From CAIWTU01 sp035686205 (GTDB taxonomy: Bacteria; Desulfobacterota; Desulfuromonadia; Geobacterales; Geobacteraceae), in NCBI GenBank assembly GCA_035686205.1, contig DASRZQ010000043.1, forward strand, positions 1-64,000: a DNA stretch of 64,000 bases, written 5' to 3'. The notes under the pieces were generated by a model. It saw only the letters and a list, made by a program, of their open reading frames with translations, searched no databases and was not told where the DNA came from. This document shows, one piece after another, positions 7,125 through 16,162 of this stretch (positions are counted from its first letter, which is position 1; each line of letters begins with the position of its first letter). The position numbers and the translations under genes are program-made.

Positions 7125-10114
7125 TGGCCCATCGAATAGAAGTCGCGCTGAAAGATCACGTTCGTGATCCAAGAGGAGATAGAATCAGTCGGGAAATCGA
7201 TCATTTTTTTCATATGCCCGGCGTATCCGTACGTACGATCGACGTTTACACCGTGGATGCCCAACTGACGGATGACAGCCTGGCAAAGGCCGCTTCCGAG
7301 CCGTTTTCCGATCCGATTATCCAATTCTTTACTATAGACTCCCCTGCCGCGAAGGATTTCGATTTTGTGGTTGAGGTCGGCTATCGCCCGGGAGTAACCG
7401 ACAATGTTGGAAGAACGGCCAAAGAAGCCATTGAATACATAACGGGGATGCCATTCAAAGCCGGCGAAGGGGTTTACACCTCGGTTCAATACCTCCTCAA
7501 GGGATCCCTGACAGGCGAAAACGCCGAAACCATTGCGACAGGACTGTTGTGTAATACGCTGATACAGCGCTACCAGGTGATTGATCATGATTCGTATGAA
7601 AAGCAGGGGGGCTTCAAGCCGATTGTTCCCAAGGTTTCCGGACGGACGAAAGCCGAGGTCCGGGAAATTGACCTGAATGTTCCGGATGAGGAACTGGTGC
7701 GCATCAGCAAGGACGGAGTGCTGGCCCTGACCCTCGAGGAGATGCGCATAATCCAGGCACACTTCCGCGATGAAAAGGTCATTGACGACCGGAAAAAATG
7801 GGGCATGCCTCCGTGTCCCACGGACGTGGAGCTGGAGGCGCTGGCCCAGACATGGTCCGAGCACTGCAAACACAAGATTTTTTCAGGAATAATCGAATAT
7901 GTGAATGAACAGGGAAATCGCGAGGAGATAAATTCGCTTTTCAAAACTTTCATCCAGGGCGCGACGAAAAAGGTCCGTGAGAACCTCGGAGAAAACGATT
8001 ACTGTCTGTCGGTCTTTAAAGACAATGCCGGGGTTATCAAATTCAACGATCAATTCTCCCTGGTTTTCAAGGTGGAAACCCATAACTCGCCGAGCGCCCT
8101 CGATCCTTACGGCGGCGCACTGACCGGCATAGTCGGCGTGAACCGCGACCCGTTCGGAACAGGCAAGGGCGCGCGTCTCATTTTCAACACGGATGTTTTC
8201 TGCTTTGCCTCCCCGTTTTACGAAAAGCCGCTGCCCAGCCGACTGCTTCACCCTCGCCGAATTTATGAGGGGGTTGTGGAAGGGGTCGAGCATGGAGGCA
8301 ACAAAAGCGGCATTCCTACGGTCAACGGGTCGCTTGTGTTCGACGACCGTTTTGCCGGTAAACCCCTGGTTTTCTGCGGTACGGCTGGTATCATGCCCGC
8401 CGTTATCAACGGCGAGCCGTCCCACCTGAAAATAATAAATCCGGGAGATGTCATTGTCATGACCGGAGGCCGGATCGGCAAGGACGGAATCCACGGCGCG
8501 ACCTTTTCCTCCGAGGAACTGAGCGAATCGTCACCTGTCTCCGCCGTCCAGATCGGCGATCCGATAACCCAGAAGCGGATGACCGACTTCCTGCTGCGCG
8601 CCCGTGACCGGGGCTTGTACAACTTCATTACTGATAACGGCGCCGGCGGGCTTTCCTCATCGATCGGCGAGATGGCCCGTGAATGCGGTGGATGCCGGCT
8701 GGACCTGGAAAAGGCGCCTCTCAAATACCCGGGGCTCGATCCATGGGAAATACTCATATCCGAGGCGCAGGAAAGAATGAGCCTAGCCGTTCCCCCTGAA
8801 AAACTTGAGGAATTTCTGGACATGTCCGGAAGAATGGGCGTAGAGGCTTCCGTCCTGGGAGAGTTCACCGACAGCGGCTATTTTCATATCCTTTACGGCG
8901 AAAAGACCGTCGCCCGCCTCCCCATCAGTTTCCTGCACGAGGGGCTGCCGCCCATGAAAATGACCGGTGTCTGGGAGATGAAAAGACATGCCGAGCCCGG
9001 TCCGGCTGATGCGCAGGATTTTACGGAAGACCTGAAAGCCCTGCTTTGCTCACTCAATGTCTGCTCAAAGGAATCTGTTGTACGGAGATACGATCATGAA
9101 GTTCAGGGCGGGAGCGTCGTAAAGCCTTTCACCGGTGCGGACAACGACGGACCCTCCGATGCCGCGGTCATCCGGCCTGTTCTGGAGTCCTTCGAAGGGG
9201 TCGTGGTGGCGCACGGCATATCCCCGCGTTACAGCGATATTGACACATACCACATGATGGCCAATGCCATTGACGAAGGCCTGCGCAATTATGTCGCGGT
9301 GGGCGGTTCCCTCGATCTTGTGGCCGGGCTTGACAATTTCTGCTGGTGCGACCCGATAAAATCGGACAAAACGCCGGACGGAGAATACAAAATGGCCCAG
9401 CTGGTACGAGCCAATAAGGCTCTCTATGAATACTGCGTCGCCTTCGGCATTCCGCTTATTTCCGGCAAGGATTCCATGAAAAACGATTTTTACGACGGCA
9501 CGACGAAGATATCCATCCCGCCGACGGTGCTGTTTTCGGTAATAGGGAAGATTGACGACGCCCGGAAAGCCGTAACCATGGATGCTAAGCGGCCCGGCGA
9601 CATAATCTATCTGCTGGGGAAAACGGCTTTCGAGCTTGGCGGCTCCGAATATTACGCATCAAAAGGATTTGTCGGCAACAGGGTGCCGCGTGTCGACGCT
9701 GAAAAAAGCCTTAAACGCTACCGGGCCTATCATGAGGCGGTTAAGAGAGGTCTAGTGGCGTCCTGCCATGATCTTTCCGACGGCGGACTGGCTGTGGCCC
9801 TGGCCGAAAAGGCATTTGCCGGCGGCCTCGGATTGTCAGTGGACCTTGGGAGAGTGCTGTTTTCCGGGGTGTCATGCGACCGCAGGGACGAGGTCCTGCT
9901 GTTTTCCGAAACCGCATCCCGACATCTGGTTACGGTACGGCCGGAGGACCGGGAAAATTTTGAAGAAGTGATGACCGGTAACTGCTTCTCCAGCATAGGT
10001 GTGGTCGTAGAGGAAAAAACTCTTACGGTCAGCGGCATTGACGGATCCGTGGTTCTGAAGGCGGATATCGAAGACTTGAAAGAAGCGTGGCAAAGCCCGC
10101 TGAGGGAGATGTAA
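7124..10114 (+). CDS. purL: phosphoribosylformylglycinamidine synthase with N-terminal PurS-like region
   Basis: ATP-dependent conversion of FGAR to FGAM, the fourth step of purine synthesis. The 996 residues are longer than small PurL (about 740) and shorter than the 1,300-residue E. coli enzyme. Residues 1-155 look like two tandem PurS-like units (IEVALKDHVRDPRG..., then FVVEVGYRPGVTD...). The rest is the double AIR-synthase-type core, with WSEHCKHK near 245 and a VETHNSPSALDPYGG nucleotide/substrate loop near 317. It has no glutaminase domain; the next gene, purQ, supplies it. The ATG overlaps the mscS-like stop by one base. This is a known but less common architecture. Confidence 0.94.
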   Translation: MAHRIEVALKDHVRDPRGDRISREIDHFFHMPGVSVRTIDVYTVDAQLTDDSLAKAASEPFSDPIIQFFTIDSPAAKDFDFVVEVGYRPGVTDNVGRTAKEAIEYITGMPFKAGEGVYTSVQYLLKGSLTGENAETIATGLLCNTLIQRYQVIDHDSYEKQGGFKPIVPKVSGRTKAEVREIDLNVPDEELVRISKDGVLALTLEEMRIIQAHFRDEKVIDDRKKWGMPPCPTDVELEALAQTWSEHCKHKIFSGIIEYVNEQGNREEINSLFKTFIQGATKKVRENLGENDYCLSVFKDNAGVIKFNDQFSLVFKVETHNSPSALDPYGGALTGIVGVNRDPFGTGKGARLIFNTDVFCFASPFYEKPLPSRLLHPRRIYEGVVEGVEHGGNKSGIPTVNGSLVFDDRFAGKPLVFCGTAGIMPAVINGEPSHLKIINPGDVIVMTGGRIGKDGIHGATFSSEELSESSPVSAVQIGDPITQKRMTDFLLRARDRGLYNFITDNGAGGLSSSIGEMARECGGCRLDLEKAPLKYPGLDPWEILISEAQERMSLAVPPEKLEEFLDMSGRMGVEASVLGEFTDSGYFHILYGEKTVARLPISFLHEGLPPMKMTGVWEMKRHAEPGPADAQDFTEDLKALLCSLNVCSKESVVRRYDHEVQGGSVVKPFTGADNDGPSDAAVIRPVLESFEGVVVAHGISPRYSDIDTYHMMANAIDEGLRNYVAVGGSLDLVAGLDNFCWCDPIKSDKTPDGEYKMAQLVRANKALYEYCVAFGIPLISGKDSMKNDFYDGTTKISIPPTVLFSVIGKIDDARKAVTMDAKRPGDIIYLLGKTAFELGGSEYYASKGFVGNRVPRVDAEKSLKRYRAYHEAVKRGLVASCHDLSDGGLAVALAEKAFAGGLGLSVDLGRVLFSGVSCDRRDEVLLFSETASRHLVTVRPEDRENFEEVMTGNCFSSIGVVVEEKTLTVSGIDGSVVLKADIEDLKEAWQSPLREM

Positions 10115-10115
10115 C

Positions 10116-10943
10116 ATGGCGCTCGCCAGAGCTATTATTCTTACGGGGAACGGCACCAACTGTGAAATGGAGGCCGCCCATGCCTGCAGGCTGGCAGGCT
10201 TTGATGAAGCCAGAATAGTCCATATTTCCGAGATCCTGTTCGGTGAGGTCAGGCTTGACGACTATCATTTTCTTAATCTGACCGGAGGATTTCTTGATGG
10301 CGATGACCTGGGAAGCGCCAAGGCGCAGGCAAACCGGTTCAAGTACGTCGGTATAGCCGGGGGCACGGAGCATCTGATCGAGCAGCTGCTGCGCTTCATA
10401 GAGGACGGCAAGCTGATCCTCGGTGTCTGCAACGGGTTCCAGCTCATGGTGAAAATGGGCTTGTTGCCGTCACTCGGCGGAAGCCCGATGCGGCAGGAGG
10501 CGACTCTGACATTCAACGATTGCGGCCGCTTTCAGGATCGCTGGGTATATCTGAAGAATAATCCGGATTCGCCTTCAGTGTTTACCAGAGGCATAAAAAA
10601 AGGCATTTACCTGCCGATACGCCATGGTGAGGGCAAATTCTATGTCGATTCTCATCAGGTACTTGACAGGATTGAAAGTCTGAATCTTTCCGTTCTTAAA
10701 TACTCGGATCCGGAATACAAGGCTCCTACCATGGATTTTCCGTTGAACCCGAACGGGTCCATGAATGCGATCGCCGGAATCTGCAATGAGACCGGTCGGC
10801 TTATGGGGCTCATGCCGCACCCCGAAGCATTTGTCCACAGAATAAATCATCCGCGATGGACCAGGGAGGAGTTGCCCGAGGAAGGGGACGGACTCATTCT
10901 CTTCAGGAATGCAGTCGAGCATATCAGGAAGAACCTGTTGTAA
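10116..10943 (+). CDS. purQ: FGAM synthase glutaminase subunit PurQ
   Basis: Class I glutamine amidotransferase that hydrolyses glutamine and feeds ammonia to PurL. The 275 residues carry the nucleophile Cys in GVCNGFQLM near 107 and the His/Glu pair in GLMPHPEAF near 235. The N-terminus ALARAIILTGNGTNCE matches the glutaminase domain of large PurL proteins more than the 225-residue Bacillus PurQ, agreeing with the long partner PurL. It starts one base after the purL stop, with GGGAGATG overlapping the end of purL as ribosome site, and lies 57 bases before purF. Confidence 0.95.
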   Translation: MALARAIILTGNGTNCEMEAAHACRLAGFDEARIVHISEILFGEVRLDDYHFLNLTGGFLDGDDLGSAKAQANRFKYVGIAGGTEHLIEQLLRFIEDGKLILGVCNGFQLMVKMGLLPSLGGSPMRQEATLTFNDCGRFQDRWVYLKNNPDSPSVFTRGIKKGIYLPIRHGEGKFYVDSHQVLDRIESLNLSVLKYSDPEYKAPTMDFPLNPNGSMNAIAGICNETGRLMGLMPHPEAFVHRINHPRWTREELPEEGDGLILFRNAVEHIRKNLL

Positions 10944-11000
10944 ATATATGTAAGAAGCAAACTATAACCGCAAGCGTATTATTTAAGGAGCATTGAAATA

Positions 11001-12410
11001 ATGAAGTTCATAAGGCCTGAAGAAGAGTGCGGGATTTTTGGGATATTCAACCATCAGGAAGCCGCGAACCTGACCTATCTCGGACTTTACGCACTGCAGC
11101 ACAGGGGACAGGAGAGTTGCGGCATTGTTTCTTCCGACGGGAAAAGTCTTCATGCCCATAAAAACATGGGCCTGGTGGCGGATGTTTTCGGCAATCAGGA
11201 AATCTTTAAACAACTGCCGGGAAGGTCAGCGATAGGTCACGTTCGCTATTCAACTACCGGCTCTTCAATCCTCAAAAATGTTCAGCCGATAATGGTCGAC
11301 TATTCCAGGGGATCCATAGCCGTGGCGCACAACGGCAATATCGTAAATGCCCAGCTTGTAAAGGACGAACTCGAGGCCTGGGGATCGATATTCCAGACAA
11401 CCATGGATACCGAAATAATCATTCACCTGCTTGCCATGTCAAAGGAAAACTCTCTGGTCGACCGTCTTACCGAGTCTTTGAACAGGGTGGAAGGCGCATA
11501 CTGCCTGCTTCTCCTCACGGAAACCAGGATGGTGGCCGTGCGTGATCCGAACGGATTCAGGCCACTGTGTCTCGGGAGGCTGGGTGACTCGTATGTTGTG
11601 GCTTCGGAAAGTTGTGCACTCGATCTCATAGAGGCGAAACTTGTCAGGGAAATCGAACCAGGCGAAATGATAGTCATTGATAACGGCGGATTAACCTCAT
11701 ATTTCCCGTTCAGGAAGGTGCAGCCTACACCTTGTATTTTTGAATTTGTATATTTCGCACGTCCCGACTCCTATATTTTCGGCAAGAATGTATATATGGT
11801 CAGGAAAGAACTGGGACGCCAGCTTGCCTTTGAGCATAAGATTGATGCGGATATCGTAATTCCCGTTCCTGACTCGGGCGTTCCGGCTGCTTTGGGTTAT
11901 GCCCAGGAATCCGGCCTCCAGTTCGAGTTCGGCCTGATGCGCAACCATTACGTGGGACGCACCTTTATAGAGCCGCAGCAGTCCATCCGCCATTTCGGAG
12001 TCAAGATAAAGCTGAATCCGGTGAGAGATATTCTGCATGGCAAGAGGGTCGTTGTGATAGACGATTCAATCGTACGGGGGACAACTTCCCGGAAAATCAT
12101 AAAGATGATAAGAAGCGCTGGGGCGAAGGAGGTCCATGCCCTCATTTCTTCACCACCAACCAGTTTCCCGTGCTATTACGGGATCGACACGCCCACGCGC
12201 AAGGAGCTCATATCATCTTCCCATTCCATTGAAGAAATCAGGAAATATATTACCGCCGATTCCCTAGGATATCTTTCCGAGGAAGGCTTGATGAAAGCTG
12301 TAGATTCACCGAAAGAAAACTACTGCCGGGCATGTTTCTCCGGCGGATATCCAGTTAAATTCCCGATGCTGGCTTCCGAGCCCCAGCTCGGTCTTTTTGA
12401 AACGGAGTAA
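11001..12410 (+). CDS. purF: amidophosphoribosyltransferase
   Basis: First committed step of purine synthesis: PRPP plus glutamine gives phosphoribosylamine. The 469 residues are the Bacillus-type, iron-sulfur form. A nine-residue propeptide precedes Cys10 (CGIFGIF), the N-terminal nucleophile exposed after processing. The glutaminase domain shows GHVRYSTTG near 78. The PRPP-binding loop is VVVIDDSIVRGTT near 350. Cys residues in the C-terminal NYCRACF, with an earlier one, fit a [4Fe-4S] cluster. The ribosome site AAGGAG lies 11 bases before ATG. The AMP/GMP feedback typical of the family is expected. Confidence 0.96.
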   Translation: MKFIRPEEECGIFGIFNHQEAANLTYLGLYALQHRGQESCGIVSSDGKSLHAHKNMGLVADVFGNQEIFKQLPGRSAIGHVRYSTTGSSILKNVQPIMVDYSRGSIAVAHNGNIVNAQLVKDELEAWGSIFQTTMDTEIIIHLLAMSKENSLVDRLTESLNRVEGAYCLLLLTETRMVAVRDPNGFRPLCLGRLGDSYVVASESCALDLIEAKLVREIEPGEMIVIDNGGLTSYFPFRKVQPTPCIFEFVYFARPDSYIFGKNVYMVRKELGRQLAFEHKIDADIVIPVPDSGVPAALGYAQESGLQFEFGLMRNHYVGRTFIEPQQSIRHFGVKIKLNPVRDILHGKRVVVIDDSIVRGTTSRKIIKMIRSAGAKEVHALISSPPTSFPCYYGIDTPTRKELISSSHSIEEIRKYITADSLGYLSEEGLMKAVDSPKENYCRACFSGGYPVKFPMLASEPQLGLFETE

Positions 12411-12417
12411 ATGCTTA

Positions 12418-12966
12418 ATGAGTGATCGTGAAAAACTGAAAAATATTATAAGGGAAAAGTCATACGAGAATAGAAAGGTAACACTCTCATCCGGAATTGA
12501 AAGCGATTTTTATTTTGACGGAAAGCAGACCACGCTGCATTCCGAAGGCGGTTACCTGACTGGAAAACTGTTCTTCGAGGCAATCAGGGATGTTGATGGA
12601 GTAGAAGGGGTAGGGGGGATGACTCTCGGCGCCGACCCGATTGCCACCGCGACCTCAATGGTGGGCTATCTGGAAGGGAAACCCGTTCCAGCGTTCATTA
12701 TCCGCAAGGAACCCAAGGGGCATGGCACAGGCGCCTGGCTGGAGGGGAGGAAGAATTTCAGGCCAGGGTCCCGTGTTGTTATCGTTGAGGATGTGGTGAC
12801 CAGCGGCGGTTCATCGCTCAAGGCCATCAAGCGTGCCGAAGAGGAAGGGTTGACTGTGCTCGGTGTCGTAACGCTGGTTGACCGGGAAGAAGGCGGACGT
12901 GAAAACATAGAGAAGGCGGGATATTGGCTTAAGGCCATATTCACCAAGTCGGAGATCGTGGAATAG
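12418..12966 (+). CDS. pyrE: orotate phosphoribosyltransferase
   Basis: Joins orotate to PRPP, making OMP in pyrimidine synthesis. The 182 residues are the normal length. The N-terminal half has LSSGIESDFYFDGKQ, typical of the family, then IRKEPKGHGTG, which matches the catalytic Lys loop. The PRPP loop is VVIVEDVVTSGGSS near 120. The start ATG at 12418 is supported by GGAG ten bases upstream and by alignment; an upstream ATG at 12397 lies inside purF. It is the last gene of the rightward purine run and is followed by a strong hairpin terminator. Confidence 0.95.
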   Translation: MSDREKLKNIIREKSYENRKVTLSSGIESDFYFDGKQTTLHSEGGYLTGKLFFEAIRDVDGVEGVGGMTLGADPIATATSMVGYLEGKPVPAFIIRKEPKGHGTGAWLEGRKNFRPGSRVVIVEDVVTSGGSSLKAIKRAEEEGLTVLGVVTLVDREEGGRENIEKAGYWLKAIFTKSEIVE

Positions 12967-12994
12967 GAAACCGGTTTGATACCGGCCGGCTGTC

Positions 12995-13024
12995 GGAAGG
13001 CGGCGTCTAAAGACGTCGCCTTCC
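12995..13024 (+). terminator. Rho-independent-like hairpin after pyrE
   Basis: GGAAGGCGGCGTCT (12995-13008) pairs with AGACGTCGCCTTCC (13011-13024), a 14-bp stem with one G-U pair and a two-base loop, 28 bases past the pyrE stop. The following T run is short (the bases after 13024 are tgcatttg), so termination may be partial and the next gene could be read through. Confidence 0.7.
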
Positions 13025-13061
13025 TGCATTTGAATAAACTTAATTAAAATCAAGGTTTCAT

Positions 13062-13742
13062 GTGAAAGAAATTCTGCGAAACTACGGGGCACTACTTTCT
13101 GCCGTTGACCAATGGTTCAACCGCTGTCTTTCCGGCATGCCGGTCAGCATAAAATGCGGTGAGGGATGTTCGGATTGCTGTCGAGGGCTTTTTGATATAA
13201 CCCTGCTGGATGCCTGGTATTTGAAAACCGGCTTTGACCGGCTTGACGAATTCGCAAAACGGAAAGCGCTTGAGAAAGCCGGAAATCGACTGAAAATGCT
13301 GCTGGGAAAATGGCCTGAATTCGAAAGGCCCTATATTCTCAACATAAGGCCCGAAACCGATTGGGAAGAACTGATGCCTGACGAGGATGAAACTCCATGC
13401 CCATTATTGTCGGAGGACGGAAGGTGTCTTGTTTACGAATACCGTCCAATGACCTGCCGCTTGCACGGGCTGCCGTTGGTGGATGTTTCCGGAGAGGTAT
13501 TCCATGATGAGTGGTGCACAAAAAATTTTACCGGCGATAACCCGCTTGAGGAAAACGGACTTTATTGGAATTTTTCTACGTGCTTTCAGACTGAAATAAC
13601 CTTATTCAGGCAATTTACATACAAACTTTTCAACCGATACATTAACGAAATTGATACGCTTATCCCAACGGCTTTGTTGGTTGACTATGGAAAATTCAAC
13701 TGGAAGGAATGGTTGGATAGATTTTCAGACAAGCTTCGCTGA
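13062..13742 (+). CDS. YkgJ-family cysteine-cluster protein
   Basis: A 226-residue cytoplasmic protein of the YkgJ (UPF0153) zinc- or iron-chelating family. The Cys pattern is CGEGCSDCC near residues 27-35, then CPLL.....C..Y..RP..CR.H near 110-130, plus CTK about 20 residues on. The family's biochemical role is not established; metal binding is inferred from the clustered cysteines. The GTG start at 13062 has AAGG about six bases upstream. It sits alone between the pyrE hairpin and the convergent purN, whose stop region overlaps its 3' end by 18 bases. Confidence 0.82.
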   Translation: MKEILRNYGALLSAVDQWFNRCLSGMPVSIKCGEGCSDCCRGLFDITLLDAWYLKTGFDRLDEFAKRKALEKAGNRLKMLLGKWPEFERPYILNIRPETDWEELMPDEDETPCPLLSEDGRCLVYEYRPMTCRLHGLPLVDVSGEVFHDEWCTKNFTGDNPLEENGLYWNFSTCFQTEITLFRQFTYKLFNRYINEIDTLIPTALLVDYGKFNWKEWLDRFSDKLR

Positions 13743-14390
13743 CGGGTTTTCCAGGAAGCTGCCCTCCGGGTCCGCGGGCGGCTTTATGATCACTTTCCTG
13801 CCTTCCAGGGAAAGCCTTCCTTCAGCAAACAGCTGGATGGCTCGCGGGTATATCTTGTGCTCCTCAGTAAGAATCCTTTTTGACAAAGACTCCTCGGTGT
13901 CGGTTTCGTATACCGGAACTGCGGCCTGGATGATGATGGGACCGCTATCGGTGCCGATGTCTACGAAATGTACGGTGCAGCCGGTTATTTTCACTCCGTA
14001 GTGCAATGCCTGCCTCTGTGCTTTTGACCCGGGAAAGGCAGGAAGCAGCGCGGGATGAATGTTCATTACCGCCTGGGGAAAGGCGTCCAGCAGCACGGGA
14101 GAAATAATCCTGTTGAAGCCTGCGAGGGCGACCATCCGGATGCCGTATCCGAGAAACGTTTCCGCCACGCCCGCGTCAAAGGACTCCCTTGTCGGGAATC
14201 GTCGATGATCGGTATATACCGCGGGAATGCGGTGCTTTCTTGCTCTTTCCAGGGCAAACGCCTCCGCGTTGTTGCTGATCACGCAGGCTACCGTTGCATC
14301 AAGTTTTCCCTTTTCCGCATGGTCAATAATTGACTGAAGATTTGAACCGTTTCCCGAAACGAGTACACCTATTTTTAACGGACCAGACAT
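13725..14390 (-). CDS. purN: phosphoribosylglycinamide formyltransferase (PurN)
   Basis: Uses 10-formyltetrahydrofolate to formylate GAR, the third purine step. The 221 residues show VLVSGNGSNLQSI at the N-terminus (phosphate binding), the catalytic Asn/His in NIHPALLPAFPG near 110, and the conserved Asp in HFVDIGTDSGP near 147. It is read leftward 30 bases after purM, so purM-purN form a two-gene operon convergent with the YkgJ gene. The ATG at 14390 is preceded by AGGTGA. The C-terminal 20 residues extend beyond the E. coli enzyme. Confidence 0.95.
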   Translation of the reverse strand: MSGPLKIGVLVSGNGSNLQSIIDHAEKGKLDATVACVISNNAEAFALERARKHRIPAVYTDHRRFPTRESFDAGVAETFLGYGIRMVALAGFNRIISPVLLDAFPQAVMNIHPALLPAFPGSKAQRQALHYGVKITGCTVHFVDIGTDSGPIIIQAAVPVYETDTEESLSKRILTEEHKIYPRAIQLFAEGRLSLEGRKVIIKPPADPEGSFLENPSAKLV

Positions 14391-14420
14391 CGAGTCACCT
14401 GAATATCGACAAATTACCCA

Positions 14421-15467
14421 TCAAACAAGTTCGACAATTTCATTGCCGACATCACATTTCCCGATTTCACCAATGACGAATGCCCGTTCGTTGAGCCCGG
14501 AAAGGCGAATCAGCACTTCCTCGGCTTCATTTTCCGGAACGGCCAGCACCATTCCGATCCCGCAGTTGAAGGTGCGGTACATTTCGGTTTCATCAATATT
14601 CCCGGCAATCTGGATTATGCGGAAAATATCATTCATCATCCAGGAACTTTTGTTAATTACCGCCTTGCAGCCGTTGGGCAGAACTCTCGGTACGTTTTCC
14701 AGGAGACCGCCACCTGTTATATGGGCGATTCCGTTTATGCTGAAATCACGTAAAAGGTTAAGAATGGTTTTTACATAAATCCTGGTGGGAGTCAGCAATT
14801 CATCGGCAACGGTCCTCCCGAGCCCCGGTATTTCGTCCCGTACTCCAAGTCCGAGCTTGTCGAAGATCACCTTGCGGGCCAGCGAGTAGCCGTTGCTGTG
14901 CAGGCCGCTGGACGCTATGCCGATAAGTTTGTTGCCCACTGTTATGGATGAACCGTCAATCATCCCGTCACGTTCTACTACTCCGACGGCGAACCCCGCA
15001 AGATCATATTCGCCGGAAGAATAGAAACCGGGCATCTCCGCCGTTTCGCCGCCGATCAGCGCGCAGCCGGACAAGGAACAGCCTTCGGCGATCCCCTTGA
15101 CTACCTCTGCTCCCTTTTCCGGGTCGAGTTTGGCTGTGGCGAAATAATCCAGGAAAAAAAGAGGCTCCGCCCCCTGGACGACTATGTCGTTTACGCACAT
15201 TGCGACGAGATCAAGGCCTATCGTATCGTGTCTGTCGGCAAGGAACGCAATTTTAAGCTTGGTGCCCACGCCGTCGGTGCCCGCGACGAGAACCGGGTTT
15301 TTGTATTTGTTGGTATTAAGCGAAAACAATCCGCCAAAGCCGCCGATATCGGCGATGACTTCCGGCCTGTAGGTAGCCTTTACAAGGGGCTTGATCATTT
15401 TTACAAACCGGTTGCCGGATTCGATGTCAACACCAGCGTCTTTATAAGTGATACCTTCACTGCTCAA
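14421..15467 (-). CDS. purM: phosphoribosylaminoimidazole synthetase (AIR synthase)
   Basis: ATP-dependent ring closure of FGAM to AIR. The 348 residues show the family landmarks: TYKDAGVDIESGN at the N-terminus, GTDGVGTKL near 65, the CVNDIVVQGAEPLFFLDY segment near 90-107, GGETAEMPGFY near 140, and HITGGGLLENVPR in the C-terminal half. I take the TTG at 15467, because GGAGG lies eight bases upstream and no in-frame ATG gives the conserved N-terminus. Upstream, 15468-15676 separates it from divergent rimI; I see no clear promoter there. Confidence 0.95.
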   Translation of the reverse strand: MSSEGITYKDAGVDIESGNRFVKMIKPLVKATYRPEVIADIGGFGGLFSLNTNKYKNPVLVAGTDGVGTKLKIAFLADRHDTIGLDLVAMCVNDIVVQGAEPLFFLDYFATAKLDPEKGAEVVKGIAEGCSLSGCALIGGETAEMPGFYSSGEYDLAGFAVGVVERDGMIDGSSITVGNKLIGIASSGLHSNGYSLARKVIFDKLGLGVRDEIPGLGRTVADELLTPTRIYVKTILNLLRDFSINGIAHITGGGLLENVPRVLPNGCKAVINKSSWMMNDIFRIIQIAGNIDETEMYRTFNCGIGMVLAVPENEAEEVLIRLSGLNERAFVIGEIGKCDVGNEIVELV

Positions 15468-15676
15468 CTCTTGTTCCTCCCTTAAAAGTGAAATAAAATA
15501 CTTAAACCATTATCGGTGAAAAGTCAAATGAAACTGTCCGCCAAATCGGACTCGAAATAAAGCCAATTACTCATTTTATCATTGCAAGTGGAATGAGTTT
15601 GCCGTAGTCTTTCAATCAGTATAGCTCCACTTCGGCTTATGTCACGTCATTAAATATTTTTAAATTAATAATAGGT

Positions 15677-16162
15677 ATGGGAAGAACATTTGACGAAATA
15701 ATGATACGTCCTATGACCGAAGATGACCTTGATGAAGTCCTCGTAATAGAAAACGCTTCATTTCCATCGCCCTGGAGCAGGACACTGTTTGTTTCCGAAC
15801 TGAACTCTCCCCATTCATTTCCGATGGTAGCGGTGGATTCAGGAGAAGCGGTTGTCGGGTTTATCTGTCCGATGCTTGTTGTTGATGAAGGACATATCCT
15901 CGATGTGGCTGTCGCCCCGGTTTTCAGGGAGATGGGAGTCGGAAGGCTCCTTGTGGAAAAGGTGCTTGACGAATGCCGGATGCAAGGCGCTGAATTTGTT
16001 TCGCTTGAAGTCCGTGTTTCAAATTTGAAGGCGATTTCACTATACCGGCAGCTCGGATTCATCATAACCGGACGCCGGAAGAGATATTATGAAAACGGTG
16101 AAGATGCGTTGCTGATGGAATATGTCTTCAGCAAAGACAAGGGGTTTGACGATGCAGTTTAG
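15677..16162 (+). CDS. rimI: ribosomal-protein-alanine N-acetyltransferase-like GNAT protein
   Basis: GNAT acetyltransferase of 161 residues in the RimI branch, whose E. coli member acetylates the N-terminus of ribosomal protein S18. The acetyl-CoA site appears as ILDVAVAPVFREMGVGRLL near 75-93 (R-x-x-G-x-G/A), followed by SLEVRVSNLKAISLYRQLGF and the RRKRYYENGEDALLM tail typical of RimI. The start is uncertain: ATG at 15677 has only AGG next to it, while ATG at 15701 gives the core family start (MIRPMTEDD). It overlaps pyrK by 11 bases. Confidence 0.85.
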   Translation: MGRTFDEIMIRPMTEDDLDEVLVIENASFPSPWSRTLFVSELNSPHSFPMVAVDSGEAVVGFICPMLVVDEGHILDVAVAPVFREMGVGRLLVEKVLDECRMQGAEFVSLEVRVSNLKAISLYRQLGFIITGRRKRYYENGEDALLMEYVFSKDKGFDDAV

